Counted from the stretch's first letter, positions 8,016 through 16,730 are shown. The stretch is DNA of 21,961 nucleotides from CAZMVU01 sp964569295 (GCA_964569295.1 CAZMVU010000070.1:1-21961), one strand, 5' to 3'. Program-made: numbers and translations. The notes: generated by a model not told the origin, from the letters alone.

Positions 8016-9194
8016 ATGCGCATCATCATTGCACCCGATTCGTTCAAAGAATGCCTGCGCGCGCCCGGCGTGGCCGAGGCCATCGCAGCGGGCTGGCGCG
8101 AGGTGTTTCCCGCCGCCGTCATTCAATGCCGGCCTATGGCCGACGGCGGCGAGGGCACGGTCGATGCGCTGGTCGCGGCGACAGGCGGGCGGCATATCAC
8201 CGCGACGGTTACGGGACCCCGCGGTACGCCCGTAGACGCCACCTATGGCCTGCTCGGCGGCGGCGAGACGGCGGTCATCGAGATGGCGGCGGCTTCGGGC
8301 TTGGCCTTGCTGACCGAAGAAGAACGCGACCCCACGTTGACGAGCACCCGCGGCACGGGCGAGCTCATGGCGCATGCCCTCGATAACGGCGCGCGGCGGC
8401 TGCTGGTGGGCATTGGCGGCAGTGCCACAAACGACGGCGGCGCGGGCATGGCGCAGGCGCTCGGTTTTCGCTTGCTCGATGCGGGCGGCAACAACCTCGC
8501 GCCCGGTGGCGCGGCGTTGGCACGACTGGCCAGCATCGACACGGCGCAGCGTCATCCAGCTTTGGACACCACGACGGTCGAGGTGGCATGCGATGTGGAC
8601 AACCCCCTGTGCGGTCCCACCGGCGCATCCCACGTGTACGGCCCGCAGAAGGGCGCCACGCCCAAACAGGCGGCACTGCTCGACAACGCCCTCGCCCACT
8701 ATGCCGATGTAGTCGAGCCCGCACTCGGTGTGGCCGTGCGCGATGTGCCGGGCACGGGCGCGGCGGGCGGGCTGGGCGCCGGGCTCATGGCTTTTTCCAA
8801 TGCCTGCTTGCGCAGCGGGGTGGACTTGGTGGCGGATGCATGCGGCCTGGCGGCGGCTATCGCGGGTGCGGACCTCGTTATCACGGGCGAAGGAAGATTG
8901 GACCGGCAAAGCGCCTATGGCAAGGTGCCCGCCGGGGTAGCGCGGTTGGCCAACATAGCGGGTGTGCCCTGTATCGCCCTGGCCGGTTCGCTCGAAACCG
9001 GCTACGAAACCTTGTACAAGAACGGACTCACCGCCGCATTGTCTATCACACCCGGCCCCATGCCGCTCGCCGATGCCATGGCGCACGCGCCAGCGCACCT
9101 ACGCGCAACCGCTGCCGCCATCGCACGGGTATGGAAAGCACAGGGACAGGCACCCCCGCATGGGCCAGATACTTCCGGTCGCGGTGCAAGGTAA
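8016..9194 (+). CDS. Glycerate kinase (GarK/GlxK-type, PF02595)
   Basis: The 392-residue enzyme phosphorylates D-glycerate with ATP, in this family usually to 2-phosphoglycerate, feeding glycerate into lower glycolysis. The start MRIIIAPDSFKE is the classic N-terminus of the family. MADGGEGT at 41-48 and GIGGSATNDGGAG at 132-144 are its conserved glycine-rich and active-site motifs. A GAAGGLGAG stretch and the later ITGEGRLD are also diagnostic. The length is normal. The ribosome binding site is weak (GGGAAG just before the ATG), so the start rests on the family N-terminus. No glyoxylate or glycerate pathway partners are adjacent. The glnE gene begins 55 bases downstream on the same strand, so the two may share a transcript. 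Confidence 0.93.
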   Translation: MRIIIAPDSFKECLRAPGVAEAIAAGWREVFPAAVIQCRPMADGGEGTVDALVAATGGRHITATVTGPRGTPVDATYGLLGGGETAVIEMAAASGLALLTEEERDPTLTSTRGTGELMAHALDNGARRLLVGIGGSATNDGGAGMAQALGFRLLDAGGNNLAPGGAALARLASIDTAQRHPALDTTTVEVACDVDNPLCGPTGASHVYGPQKGATPKQAALLDNALAHYADVVEPALGVAVRDVPGTGAAGGLGAGLMAFSNACLRSGVDLVADACGLAAAIAGADLVITGEGRLDRQSAYGKVPAGVARLANIAGVPCIALAGSLETGYETLYKNGLTAALSITPGPMPLADAMAHAPAHLRATAAAIARVWKAQGQAPPHGPDTSGRGAR

Positions 9195-9249
9195 CGAGCG
9201 CACTTATGCTCAACCCCTTGCCAGCTTGAAGCACGCGCCGTTGCCCGTC

Positions 9250-12240
9250 ATGATCGGGGACATGCAAGACCTATTCAAAGACATCGCCTTTTCCGATCCT
9301 GTGCAGGCGGAATCGCTGCTCAGCGACGTGCTCGACGGCGCGCCGGAGACCCTTTTGCCGCACCTGACCGCGGCATGGCGGGAGGCGGCGGATCCGCAGG
9401 CGGCGCTGGTGGGCATACACCGCTACCTCGAGGCCGCACCCGACGCAGACGCGGAACGCCGGCGTATGGCCGCCGAAAAAGACTATGCGCGCATGGTGGT
9501 CACCCTCTTCGACCAAAGCCATTACCTGGGAGAAATTGTCTGCCGCGACCCCCGCATCATCCCCTGGCTCTGGGAAACGGCGCAACGCACGGACGCGCGC
9601 ACACGCGAAGAAATGCTGGTGGACTTCCTCGCAGACAGCGGCGAACCCCTGCCGTTTGCGGCGTGCCAGGCGCACTTTCGCCGCCGCCATCAGCGGGAGA
9701 TGGCGCGCATCGCCCTGCGCGATGTGTTCGACCATGCCCCCGTCGCTTCCATCACACGCGACTTGGCAAACCTGGCCGACGCCGCTTGCGAGGCGGCCTT
9801 GCGCAGCACCCGTACCCACCTCGCACCGCGCTATGGCACGCCGCGCACGGAGCGCGGGGAGAAGGCCGCCTTTGTCGTCTTGGGCATGGGTAAGCTCGGC
9901 GGAGGTGAGTTGAACTACAACTCGGACATCGACCTGCTCTTCCTGTTCAGTGAGAACGGCCGGACCGACGGCGAAAGAATCGTGAGCAACGCCGAGTACT
10001 TCAAACGCCTCGGCGAAGGAATTATCAAGCTGCTCTCCGAGCAAACCGCCGAGGGCCGCGTGTTCCGGGTCGACATGCGCCTGCGCCCCTTTGGCGCCTC
10101 GGGCCCGCTTGCCGTGAGCGTGGATGCGGCGCTCGATTACTACACAGCCTACGCCCGGGCCTGGGAGCGCCAGGCGTTGATCAAGGCGCGGCCATGCGCG
10201 GGGGATATTGCACTCGGTGAAACCCTCCTGGAACGCCTGCGGCCAATCACCTTCCCGCGCTATTTCGACGACGAGACCCTCGAGGGTATCCGCGAGATGA
10301 AGTACCAAACCGATCGCCAAATCGCCAAGCGCGGCGAGCGTGACCGGGCCGTCAAGCAGGGCCGGGGCGGCATCCGCGATATCGAGTTCACCGTGCAGGT
10401 TCTGCAAATGCTGAACGGCGGCGCCTTCGAAGACCTGCGCACGCGCAACACCCTCGAGGCCATCGAGGCATTGGGCCGCCGTAACCTGCTGTCAACGTTC
10501 GATGCCACCACGCTGTCGAGCAACTATGTCTTTCTGCGCACGATCGAGCATCGCCTCCAGATCGAAGGCGGCCAGCAACGGCATACCCTCCCGGCTGACG
10601 CGCACAAGCTCGACCTGCTCGCCAAACGCCTGGGCTATGAAGACGGCGCGGCGTTTATGCGCCTTTACCGCGACCGCGCCAACGAAACCCGGCAGATCCT
10701 CGACCAGTTCCTCGCGGCCAAGGGCTCGGGCAACCTCTGGGTGAACGAGCTGCTTGATCCCCGCGCCGACGCGCCGGAGGCCCTGGCACAACTCGGCCGC
10801 TTCGGCTTTGACGACCCGGCCACAGCCCGCAAGGAATTGCTCGATCTGGCCCACGGCCCCGGCGAACGCGCGTACCCGATGAACGTGCGCCAGCAATTCG
10901 CCGAAATTGCCCCGGGCCTTATCCGCGCACTCGGCGCTGCCCCCGATCCAGACCATACGTTGCGCCGCCTCAGCGGACTACTCGCCACCATGCGCGCGCC
11001 CACCGCCGTGTACCAGGTGCTCGCCATGGACCCGAAGCTGCTCGAACACCTCGTGACCCTCGCCGCGAACAGCGAATACCTCACCGCCACCCTCGTGAAA
11101 GACCCCGGCTTGTTCGACGTGCTCGGCTCGCCCGAGTCCCTCGAGCAGCCAGACACCCGCGCTTCCCTCGAGGAAGAACTGCATTTTCTGGAGAACGCCT
11201 ACGACGCCGACGCCGCCCTCTACCGCCTGCGCGACGGCGCCAGCCTGCGTGTCGGGTTGCGGGAACTGGTCTGCGGCATTTCCGTGGCGCAGGTCGGCGA
11301 CGAACTCACACTCCTGGCAGAGGTCATCCTGCACCGCGCATACATCGACGCGCGGCGCAACCTCGAACACCGCTTCGGCATGCCGGAAATCCCCATCGCC
11401 ATTCTCGGCCTCGGCAAACTCGGCGGCTGGGAAATGGGCTACGGAAGCGACCTCGATGTGGTGTTCGTGTACGACGCCGAAGCCAAAGCCACAAATCCAT
11501 CGCCCCAGGAATACGCCGCGGCCGTGGCGACCAAGGTACTGCAACGACTCACGGAATACTCAGCCCACGGCAAACTCTACGACATCGACGCGCGCCTAAG
11601 GCCGGACGGCAACAAGGGCGTCCTTGCGGTGAGCGAGCGCCGGCTTCACGAATACTACCGCACGGACGCCCACCCCTGGGAACGCATGGCGCTCATGAAA
11701 GTACGCGCTGTCGCCGCCGACACGCACTTCGGCGCCCGCATCGAGCGTGCCGCCAAGGACATGGCTTTCTCCTTGCCGCTCAACCAGGCCACCCTCGACC
11801 AGATCGAAGATCTGCGCCGCCGCCATACCGCCCAGGCCAGCGCGCGCAATCTCAAGCATGCCGAGGGCGGCATGTCCGAGGTCGAGTTCACCGCGCGCCT
11901 CTGGCAACTGAAACACGCCGCTGAATTCCCCGAGTTGAAACGGGGCGATGTATTCGGCGCGTTCGACATACTCCTGGAAAATGACCTTGTGCCGTCCGCC
12001 CCGTGTGAAGACCTCTACGAAGGCTACGACCGCCTGCGCACCATCCTCAATCGCATCCGCATGATGCACGGCAGCAACGAATCAGAGCTCCCAAAGACCG
12101 CCCAAGCCCGGCAGGAACTCGCCGCCCGCCTCGGTATCGATGCCGATCTCGAGGAATATGTGCAGGAATACCGCCAGCGCATCCACACCGTGTATGAGGC
12201 GACAAGGCTAAGTTTCAGGGACAGACTACGAAACATTTGA
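9250..12240 (+). CDS. glnE: Bifunctional glutamine synthetase adenylyltransferase / adenylyl-removing enzyme
   Basis: The 996-residue enzyme switches glutamine synthetase off and on by adding and removing AMP, under control of PII and glutamine. It has the two expected nucleotidyltransferase halves: GMGKLGG (212-218) followed by SDIDLLF, and GLGKLGG (720-726) followed by SDLDVVF. Each is followed by a helical GlnD-UR-like domain (MKYQTDRQIAKR and RHTAQASARNLKHAEGG regions). Both halves keep the paired aspartates, so both activities look intact. The length is close to the usual 940-1000. The start is uncertain: ATG at 9250 or 9262, neither with a strong ribosome binding site. The last ten codons (LSFRDRLRNI) and the stop lie in or beside the left inverted repeat of the element at 12210-12429, so the native C-terminus was probably replaced. 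Confidence 0.95.
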   Translation: MIGDMQDLFKDIAFSDPVQAESLLSDVLDGAPETLLPHLTAAWREAADPQAALVGIHRYLEAAPDADAERRRMAAEKDYARMVVTLFDQSHYLGEIVCRDPRIIPWLWETAQRTDARTREEMLVDFLADSGEPLPFAACQAHFRRRHQREMARIALRDVFDHAPVASITRDLANLADAACEAALRSTRTHLAPRYGTPRTERGEKAAFVVLGMGKLGGGELNYNSDIDLLFLFSENGRTDGERIVSNAEYFKRLGEGIIKLLSEQTAEGRVFRVDMRLRPFGASGPLAVSVDAALDYYTAYARAWERQALIKARPCAGDIALGETLLERLRPITFPRYFDDETLEGIREMKYQTDRQIAKRGERDRAVKQGRGGIRDIEFTVQVLQMLNGGAFEDLRTRNTLEAIEALGRRNLLSTFDATTLSSNYVFLRTIEHRLQIEGGQQRHTLPADAHKLDLLAKRLGYEDGAAFMRLYRDRANETRQILDQFLAAKGSGNLWVNELLDPRADAPEALAQLGRFGFDDPATARKELLDLAHGPGERAYPMNVRQQFAEIAPGLIRALGAAPDPDHTLRRLSGLLATMRAPTAVYQVLAMDPKLLEHLVTLAANSEYLTATLVKDPGLFDVLGSPESLEQPDTRASLEEELHFLENAYDADAALYRLRDGASLRVGLRELVCGISVAQVGDELTLLAEVILHRAYIDARRNLEHRFGMPEIPIAILGLGKLGGWEMGYGSDLDVVFVYDAEAKATNPSPQEYAAAVATKVLQRLTEYSAHGKLYDIDARLRPDGNKGVLAVSERRLHEYYRTDAHPWERMALMKVRAVAADTHFGARIERAAKDMAFSLPLNQATLDQIEDLRRRHTAQASARNLKHAEGGMSEVEFTARLWQLKHAAEFPELKRGDVFGAFDILLENDLVPSAPCEDLYEGYDRLRTILNRIRMMHGSNESELPKTAQARQELAARLGIDADLEEYVQEYRQRIHTVYEATRLSFRDRLRNI
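12210..12230 (+). repeat. Left terminal inverted repeat (21 bp)
   Basis: Perfect reverse complement of 12409-12429. It is translated as the C-terminal residues of GlnE, about SFRDRLR. The match does not extend outward: base 12209 is T where pairing would need A. Confidence 0.75.
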
Positions 12241-12305
12241 CTTGCAAAAACACTACTGTCCAAGACAATTTTGCGGCAACCGTTGCAGAAGAGAAACAGA
12301 CCGTC

Positions 12306-12325
12306 ATTCCCGCGCAGGCGGGAAT
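12306..12325. repeat. dRS3-like palindrome ATTCCC-N8-GGGAAT
   Basis: The 20 bases match the ATTCCC-N8-GGGAAT pattern of the dRS3 repeat described in Neisseria. They sit in the wider context CGTCATTCCCGC...GGCGGGAATCCAG, which is scattered through many bacterial genomes. Its reverse translation gives the well-known spurious peptide DSRLRGND. It can form a hairpin of about eight base pairs. Confidence 0.65.
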
Positions 12326-12408
12326 CCAGAGCCGGTCCAGCCTGAAAATAAACGCCGGAGTGTCTGTTCTCTGAGCGTATTGTGGACAAGCGTGTTTCGA
12401 AAAAGTAA

Positions 12409-12429
12409 CGTAGTCTGTCCCTGAAACTT
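12409..12429 (-). repeat. Right terminal inverted repeat (21 bp)
   Basis: Perfect reverse complement of 12210-12230. The ten bases 12421-12430 (CTGAAACTTT) are repeated in tandem at 12431-12440, so part of the right end is duplicated. Confidence 0.75.
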
Positions 12430-12446
12430 TCTGAAACTTTCCGCCC

Positions 12447-12475
12447 TTTACTCAGGCGGGGAATGCCACTATCAT
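12447..12475 (+). promoter_or_regulatory. Candidate sigma-70 promoter for the DegT aminotransferase gene
   Basis: TTTACT (12447-12452) and TATCAT (12470-12475) are separated by exactly 17 bases and match the consensus at 4/6 and 5/6 positions. Transcription would start near 12482, giving a leader of about 39 bases before the ATG at 12521. It lies just outside the right end of the inverted-repeat element. Confidence 0.4.
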
Positions 12476-12520
12476 CAAACAGCGCCGAACAGGTAAGCGG
12501 CCGGAAACCAGGTGCGAAAC

Positions 12521-13714
12521 ATGCACGATGACACGCAGCACATACTGGATGGGAAAAAACGGGCGGCACTGCGAGCACGCTATGGTTTTGGTGCGCCGCT
12601 GTACGTAACCCGTCCCGCATTGCCGGCGCTCGCGGATTTCACGGCGGCGCTGGCGCCGGTGTGGGAGCGGCGCTGGCTCACGAACCAGGGCGATGTGCAC
12701 CAGGCTTTCGAGGGCCGCCTCGCGGCGTACCTGGGGACACAGCATGTGAGTCTCTTCTGCAATGGCACCATCGCGCTGTTGGTGGCGTTGCAAGCGCTGG
12801 ATATCCGCGAGGGCGAGGTGATAACCACAGCGTTCACCTTCCCCGCCACACCCCATGTAATCCACTGGAACCGGCTCACCCCCGTCTTCTGCGATATTAC
12901 ACCGGACACCTGGTGCCTGGACCCGGCCCGGGTCGAAGCGGCGATCACCGCGCGAACCCGCGCTATTCTCGGTGTGCATGTCTATGGGACGCCATGCGAT
13001 GTGGACGCACTGGCGGATATCGCCGATCGCCACGGCCTGCCCCTCGTGTACGACGCCGCACACACCTTCGGCGCACACTACCGCGGCCGGGCGCTGGCGG
13101 ACTACGGCGACATGGCCGCGCTCAGCTTCCACGCCACGAAGCTGTTCACTACCGCCGAAGGCGGCGCGCTGGTAACCCATCACGTGGCGGCGCGTGACCG
13201 GGTCTACTTTCTCAAGAACTTCGGTATTGCGGGGGAGGAGGACGTGATCGGACCGGGGATCAACGGCAAAATGAACGAAATCCAGGCAGCGCTTGGGCTC
13301 TTGCAACTCGCCCATGTAGAAGACGAAATCGCGCGCAGGCGAGCGCTGGCGGCTACGTATCGGCGGTTACTCGCCGATTTACCAGGACTCACGCTTCCGC
13401 CGAAAGTGCCAGACCTCGAACGCAATTGGTCTTATTTTCCGGTGCTCGTCGACGCGGAAACCTTTGGCATGTCGCGCGATGCACTGTATGAAGCCATGCG
13501 CGCCTGCAATATCTACGCCCGCAAATACTTTCACCCCCTGTGCTCGACCTTCGCATGTTACGCCAGCCTGCCCTCGGCGGCGCCGGACAACCTGGCCATC
13601 GCCCACCGCGTGGCGGGCCAAGTATTGTGCCTGCCTATCTTCGGCGATCTCGCGAAGGAGTCGGTAGAACGCATCGGCGCGCTCATCGCCGCATGCGCCG
13701 GCAGCAAAACCTGA
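12521..13714 (+). CDS. DegT/DnrJ/EryC1/StrS-family PLP-dependent sugar aminotransferase
   Basis: The 397-residue fold-type I aminotransferase probably transfers an amino group to a nucleotide-linked keto-sugar. The PLP-binding lysine is K207 in SFHATKLFTTAEGGA, a form typical of the VioA/QdtB/FdtB/WecE branch. D178 in VYDAAHTFGA pairs with the pyridine nitrogen. GINGKMNEIQAALG at 246-259 is another family hallmark. AGGTG at 12510-12514 lies six bases before the ATG; a GTG at 12512 is a possible alternative start. No sugar dehydratase, acyltransferase or glycosyltransferase is adjacent, so the exact sugar (for example 4-amino-4,6-dideoxyhexose) is undetermined. The gene stands between the inverted-repeat element and a secreted protein gene 127 bases downstream. 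Confidence 0.92.
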   Translation: MHDDTQHILDGKKRAALRARYGFGAPLYVTRPALPALADFTAALAPVWERRWLTNQGDVHQAFEGRLAAYLGTQHVSLFCNGTIALLVALQALDIREGEVITTAFTFPATPHVIHWNRLTPVFCDITPDTWCLDPARVEAAITARTRAILGVHVYGTPCDVDALADIADRHGLPLVYDAAHTFGAHYRGRALADYGDMAALSFHATKLFTTAEGGALVTHHVAARDRVYFLKNFGIAGEEDVIGPGINGKMNEIQAALGLLQLAHVEDEIARRRALAATYRRLLADLPGLTLPPKVPDLERNWSYFPVLVDAETFGMSRDALYEAMRACNIYARKYFHPLCSTFACYASLPSAAPDNLAIAHRVAGQVLCLPIFGDLAKESVERIGALIAACAGSKT

Positions 13715-13841
13715 CGCATCGCGAACAAGGAGCATGCCCGGCGTTCCAGCATCGATAATCGCGCGCCGCGGGGTGTGTGTGGCTTTGGCAGGCAACGCCA
13801 CGCCTTGACCTGCGCGGCTCGGTAGTGAAACGATCCCAGGT

Positions 13842-16688
13842 ATGTTGGCCCCCTTTGCATGTGCATTCCTGATCCCCCTGCTCGCCTTGAGCGACGCGGC
13901 CCCGGCGGCGCACGCGCTGCCGCCGGAAGAACCGGCCAAGGCAGTGCTCGTCGCGCCGGTACACCTCACGTGGGCGGCGAACCATGTGGACCACTGGCAG
14001 GAAATAGGCGTGGACGGCTTCGCGGTCATGGGCGTGCTCGAATCGTGGGGGGACAATCCCTGGGCGCGCGACGGCCGCCCCCACTCGATGGGTGAGGATG
14101 ACCTCCTCCTGCGGGAGTTGCGTCATGCCCACCGGCGCCTGGCGGACGCGGGCATCGCGGAGAACTTTCTCTATTTGCCCCTGCGTCCCGCGGCTCCGTG
14201 GCTCGCGCAGGACAAGGCGGCGCGTGCGCTCATGCGTGCACTCGGCGAAGCGGCGGACTTCGTGCGGCATGTGGGCCTGCGCGGCCTTTTGATCGATGTG
14301 GACGCCACCGGGCTTGTCTTCGACCACCGGTGGGACGGCTATACGCCCGAAGCGCGCGATTACGATACGCTCGCCGGGGCGGCGAAGAAACTTGGGCGGC
14401 GCGCACTCACGGCCATGGCCGCAGCGCACCCCGACCTGCGGATCGCGTTGCTGGTTGATTCCATCGACGACGCCAGCCCCTTGTGGTTCCCGTTCATGGA
14501 GGGACTTGTGGCCGGCATTGGCGCGGCGGACTCGTTGCAAATCGACCTGTTCACGCGGGAAAGCCGCTACACAACGGCGCCTGCCGCACTCGCGCGCCAG
14601 CATGGACAAATCATGGCGCGGGTTCAGCAACGGCTGCCCTTGATAGACCAGCACCACTGGAAGCAATTCGGCGGAATAGCCCTGGGCCTGCGGCCGTTGG
14701 GCTACGATAACGATGGCGCGCCGGTGCGCTTCTACACGCCCGGGGAATTGCGCGTACAAGTAGCGGCGGCAAAGGCGCTGTGTGCGCGTTATGTCTGGAT
14801 CGATGCGCCATTGCAGGCGTGGTGGCAGATGACGTCCGGCGAGGCGCCGCAGTATGGCGGCCTTTATCAGATGGATGGGGCCGTCACAAAGCAAACCCGG
14901 CCGATCGCCGCGAACCTCTCCGCCTATGCATTGAACACGCCATTTGATCGCATGCGCCGGGTGGGGCCGCTCCCGTCGCACAACGCCATGGTATACCGCG
15001 GGGAAGCAGGCGCGGCAGCGTTCTTCTTCGATACGCCATCGGGTACATTCGCGGCAGCGCCGGCGGCCGGGAACGTCTCGCTTACCCATGTGGCGAGCGG
15101 CGCACAAACACGCGGTTCGGGCACGGGGGGAGCGGCCGCGTTACAAGACCTGCCGCCGGGGCCCGTGGTTGCGTATCCGCTCGATGACGCCGGCTGGACG
15201 CTCCCCGCGGCAATGTGGCTCGAACCCACCCGCCCGCTCACGGAAAGCCTGCGTCACAGGCGGCTTCATTTCGGTATACGCAATCCGCTGCAGACGACGC
15301 TGATCGGCCGGCTCCAGGCAACACCGCCAAGCGCTTTTGGCCTGGGTCATGCCAGCCGATCCCTCGATCTCGCGCCAGGGGCTCATGCCGCCATGACACG
15401 CACCCTCCAGGGCGTCTTCGCGCTCGCACCGGACTACGCCTTCACGGTTACCCTCAGCTGGCCGGAAGCGCCAGAAGCCACCGCACAAACAGTAGCGCGG
15501 CGCTTCACCTTACCCGTGCTGCCACAGGCCTTGACTACAGATTATCTGGATGCCGCGCCTCTGCGCGGCCCTGCCCGCGCCTGGGCCGGTAGCGCGGAGC
15601 ACCTGCTCGTGGTAACTTCCCCGCGCGACGTGCGCGCTTATAGCACCACGGGGAGCCACCGTTGGACTTACCGGCCGCCACGCCGCCTGGCGACGCCCGC
15701 CATACCGGCGTGGGGCCGGGGGAGCGAGAGGCTCCTTGTTGCGTTGGGCGCCGAGGGCAAACTACATCGGCTAACGCCCGATGGCAAGGCGGCAGCGCCC
15801 ATCTCCACGGACATCGCGCCCGGGGGCGTCTTGTGCGCGGCGCGCTTGTTCGAGAGTCCGGCAAGCGTACTGCTCGCCGCGATCGAGCCGGAGGGGATAG
15901 CGGCACTCACGCCGGATGGCGCCCGTCTGTGGACGCAGCCCAACGCCGGGCCGGTGCGATTCATGGCGCTTACGGGCGCCAAGGGCGAGGACATGCCCGC
16001 GCTGGTGGCCGCGCGCACCCGACCCGGCCTCGTCGCTCTCTCGCGCAAGGGCGATATCGCGTGGAAGGCCGAAACCATCGGGCCGGTTTCGTGCCCGCCG
16101 GTGCTGTTGCCGGAGGTATCGGAGCTGGTCGTGGGTACGGTGCATGGCCATGTGCAGACCTTCTCCCTTGCCGATGGAGCGAATAAAAACCCTGCCAGAC
16201 TCCCGGTAAACGACCCGGTAACGGCATTGGCGGCGGCCAATTGGCGGGAAAACGGCGGCGGACCGGCGTGGTTTGCGGCCAATGCACACACGATCTACGC
16301 GTTCGGCGGGGACGGCAGGGTAATGTGGGAGGCGCCGCAACGCAATGTCAAGACGCTGCACCCCGCGTGGTTCGCGGGGCAACCCATGCTGCTGGCGGGC
16401 GGCGCCGATGAACTGTGCGCATACACCGCCGCGGCCGGAACGGTCTACTGGCGCGACAACCGGGCCGCGGGCGCCGTGCACCACCCCATCGTAACAGTGC
16501 CTGGCGCCAGCCCCCGGAATACGGCCCTGTGGTATGCGGCGGGCGATCGCGGGGTGCGGCTTCTCGATCTGGGTCCCCAGACACATCCGCGCACGGTTTC
16601 GCTCGATGATTTTGCACTGCCCGGCCCAAAAGACGCCGCCTCGCCCCTCTCCACGCCGAATACTCCGTTCGTGCCGCCACTGCCATAG
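13842..16688 (+). CDS. Secreted glycoside-hydrolase-like protein with C-terminal PQQ/WD40-type beta-propeller
   Basis: The 948-residue protein has a signal peptide of about 25 residues (cleavage after AHA). The first part (about 32-350) reads like a TIM-barrel glycosidase: HLTWAANHVDHWQEIGVDGFAVMG at the start, LRGLLIDVDATGL, and WKQFGGIALGLRPLGYDNDG later. No family could be fixed and the acid residues are unassigned. A beta-rich middle follows. From about 575 to 905 there are seven or eight short repeats of the LLVA...G-V-ALTPDG...W pattern (for example VLLAAIEPEGIAALTPDGARLW and AWFAANAHTIYAFGGDGRVMW), one per propeller blade. An extracytoplasmic sugar-related role is inferred. The start is supported by the signal peptide; the ribosome binding site is poor. 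The gene might share a transcript with the aminotransferase upstream. Confidence 0.75.
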   Translation: MLAPFACAFLIPLLALSDAAPAAHALPPEEPAKAVLVAPVHLTWAANHVDHWQEIGVDGFAVMGVLESWGDNPWARDGRPHSMGEDDLLLRELRHAHRRLADAGIAENFLYLPLRPAAPWLAQDKAARALMRALGEAADFVRHVGLRGLLIDVDATGLVFDHRWDGYTPEARDYDTLAGAAKKLGRRALTAMAAAHPDLRIALLVDSIDDASPLWFPFMEGLVAGIGAADSLQIDLFTRESRYTTAPAALARQHGQIMARVQQRLPLIDQHHWKQFGGIALGLRPLGYDNDGAPVRFYTPGELRVQVAAAKALCARYVWIDAPLQAWWQMTSGEAPQYGGLYQMDGAVTKQTRPIAANLSAYALNTPFDRMRRVGPLPSHNAMVYRGEAGAAAFFFDTPSGTFAAAPAAGNVSLTHVASGAQTRGSGTGGAAALQDLPPGPVVAYPLDDAGWTLPAAMWLEPTRPLTESLRHRRLHFGIRNPLQTTLIGRLQATPPSAFGLGHASRSLDLAPGAHAAMTRTLQGVFALAPDYAFTVTLSWPEAPEATAQTVARRFTLPVLPQALTTDYLDAAPLRGPARAWAGSAEHLLVVTSPRDVRAYSTTGSHRWTYRPPRRLATPAIPAWGRGSERLLVALGAEGKLHRLTPDGKAAAPISTDIAPGGVLCAARLFESPASVLLAAIEPEGIAALTPDGARLWTQPNAGPVRFMALTGAKGEDMPALVAARTRPGLVALSRKGDIAWKAETIGPVSCPPVLLPEVSELVVGTVHGHVQTFSLADGANKNPARLPVNDPVTALAAANWRENGGGPAWFAANAHTIYAFGGDGRVMWEAPQRNVKTLHPAWFAGQPMLLAGGADELCAYTAAAGTVYWRDNRAAGAVHHPIVTVPGASPRNTALWYAAGDRGVRLLDLGPQTHPRTVSLDDFALPGPKDAASPLSTPNTPFVPPLP

Positions 16689-16730
16689 GCTGCCCGCTCT
16701 ATACGCACCACGGTTGCAGCCGGGCGCGGC

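Larger units (their letters stand above)
12210..12429. mobile_element. MITE/REPIN-like non-coding element with 21-bp perfect terminal inverted repeats
   Basis: The 21 bases at 12210-12230 (starting AAGTTTCAGGG, ending AGACTACG) are the exact reverse complement of 12409-12429. The 178 bases between encode nothing. They hold a 20-bp palindrome (12306-12325) nested within an imperfect inner inverted repeat: GAGAAACAGAC at 12291-12301 against GTCTGTTCTC at 12362-12371. The interior is visibly more AT-rich than the flanking genes. The size, the terminal repeats and the lack of a transposase fit a miniature element mobilised in trans. The GTCTGTCCCTG-type end recalls repeats flanking IS200/Y1-type (REP-associated) transposases, from memory only. 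No clear target-site duplication is seen. The left end lies inside the glnE reading frame. Confidence 0.6.

Noticed and set aside
7776..9098. Minus-strand 440-codon frame opposite glycerate kinase
   Set aside because: Shadow of a gene with conserved glycerate kinase motifs; its protein has compositional bias only.
12024..12620. Minus-strand 198-codon frame crossing the element, containing PALDSRLRGND
   Set aside because: This peptide is the classic spurious translation of the dRS3-like repeat; the frame overlaps glnE and the aminotransferase start.
13805..13834. TTGACC followed by AACGAT as a promoter for the propeller protein gene
   Set aside because: The -10 match is only 3/6, and transcription would begin at the start codon itself, leaving no leader.
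13683..15107. Minus-strand 474-codon frame opposite the propeller protein
   Set aside because: No signal, domain or ribosome binding site; the plus strand carries a signal peptide and periodic repeats.
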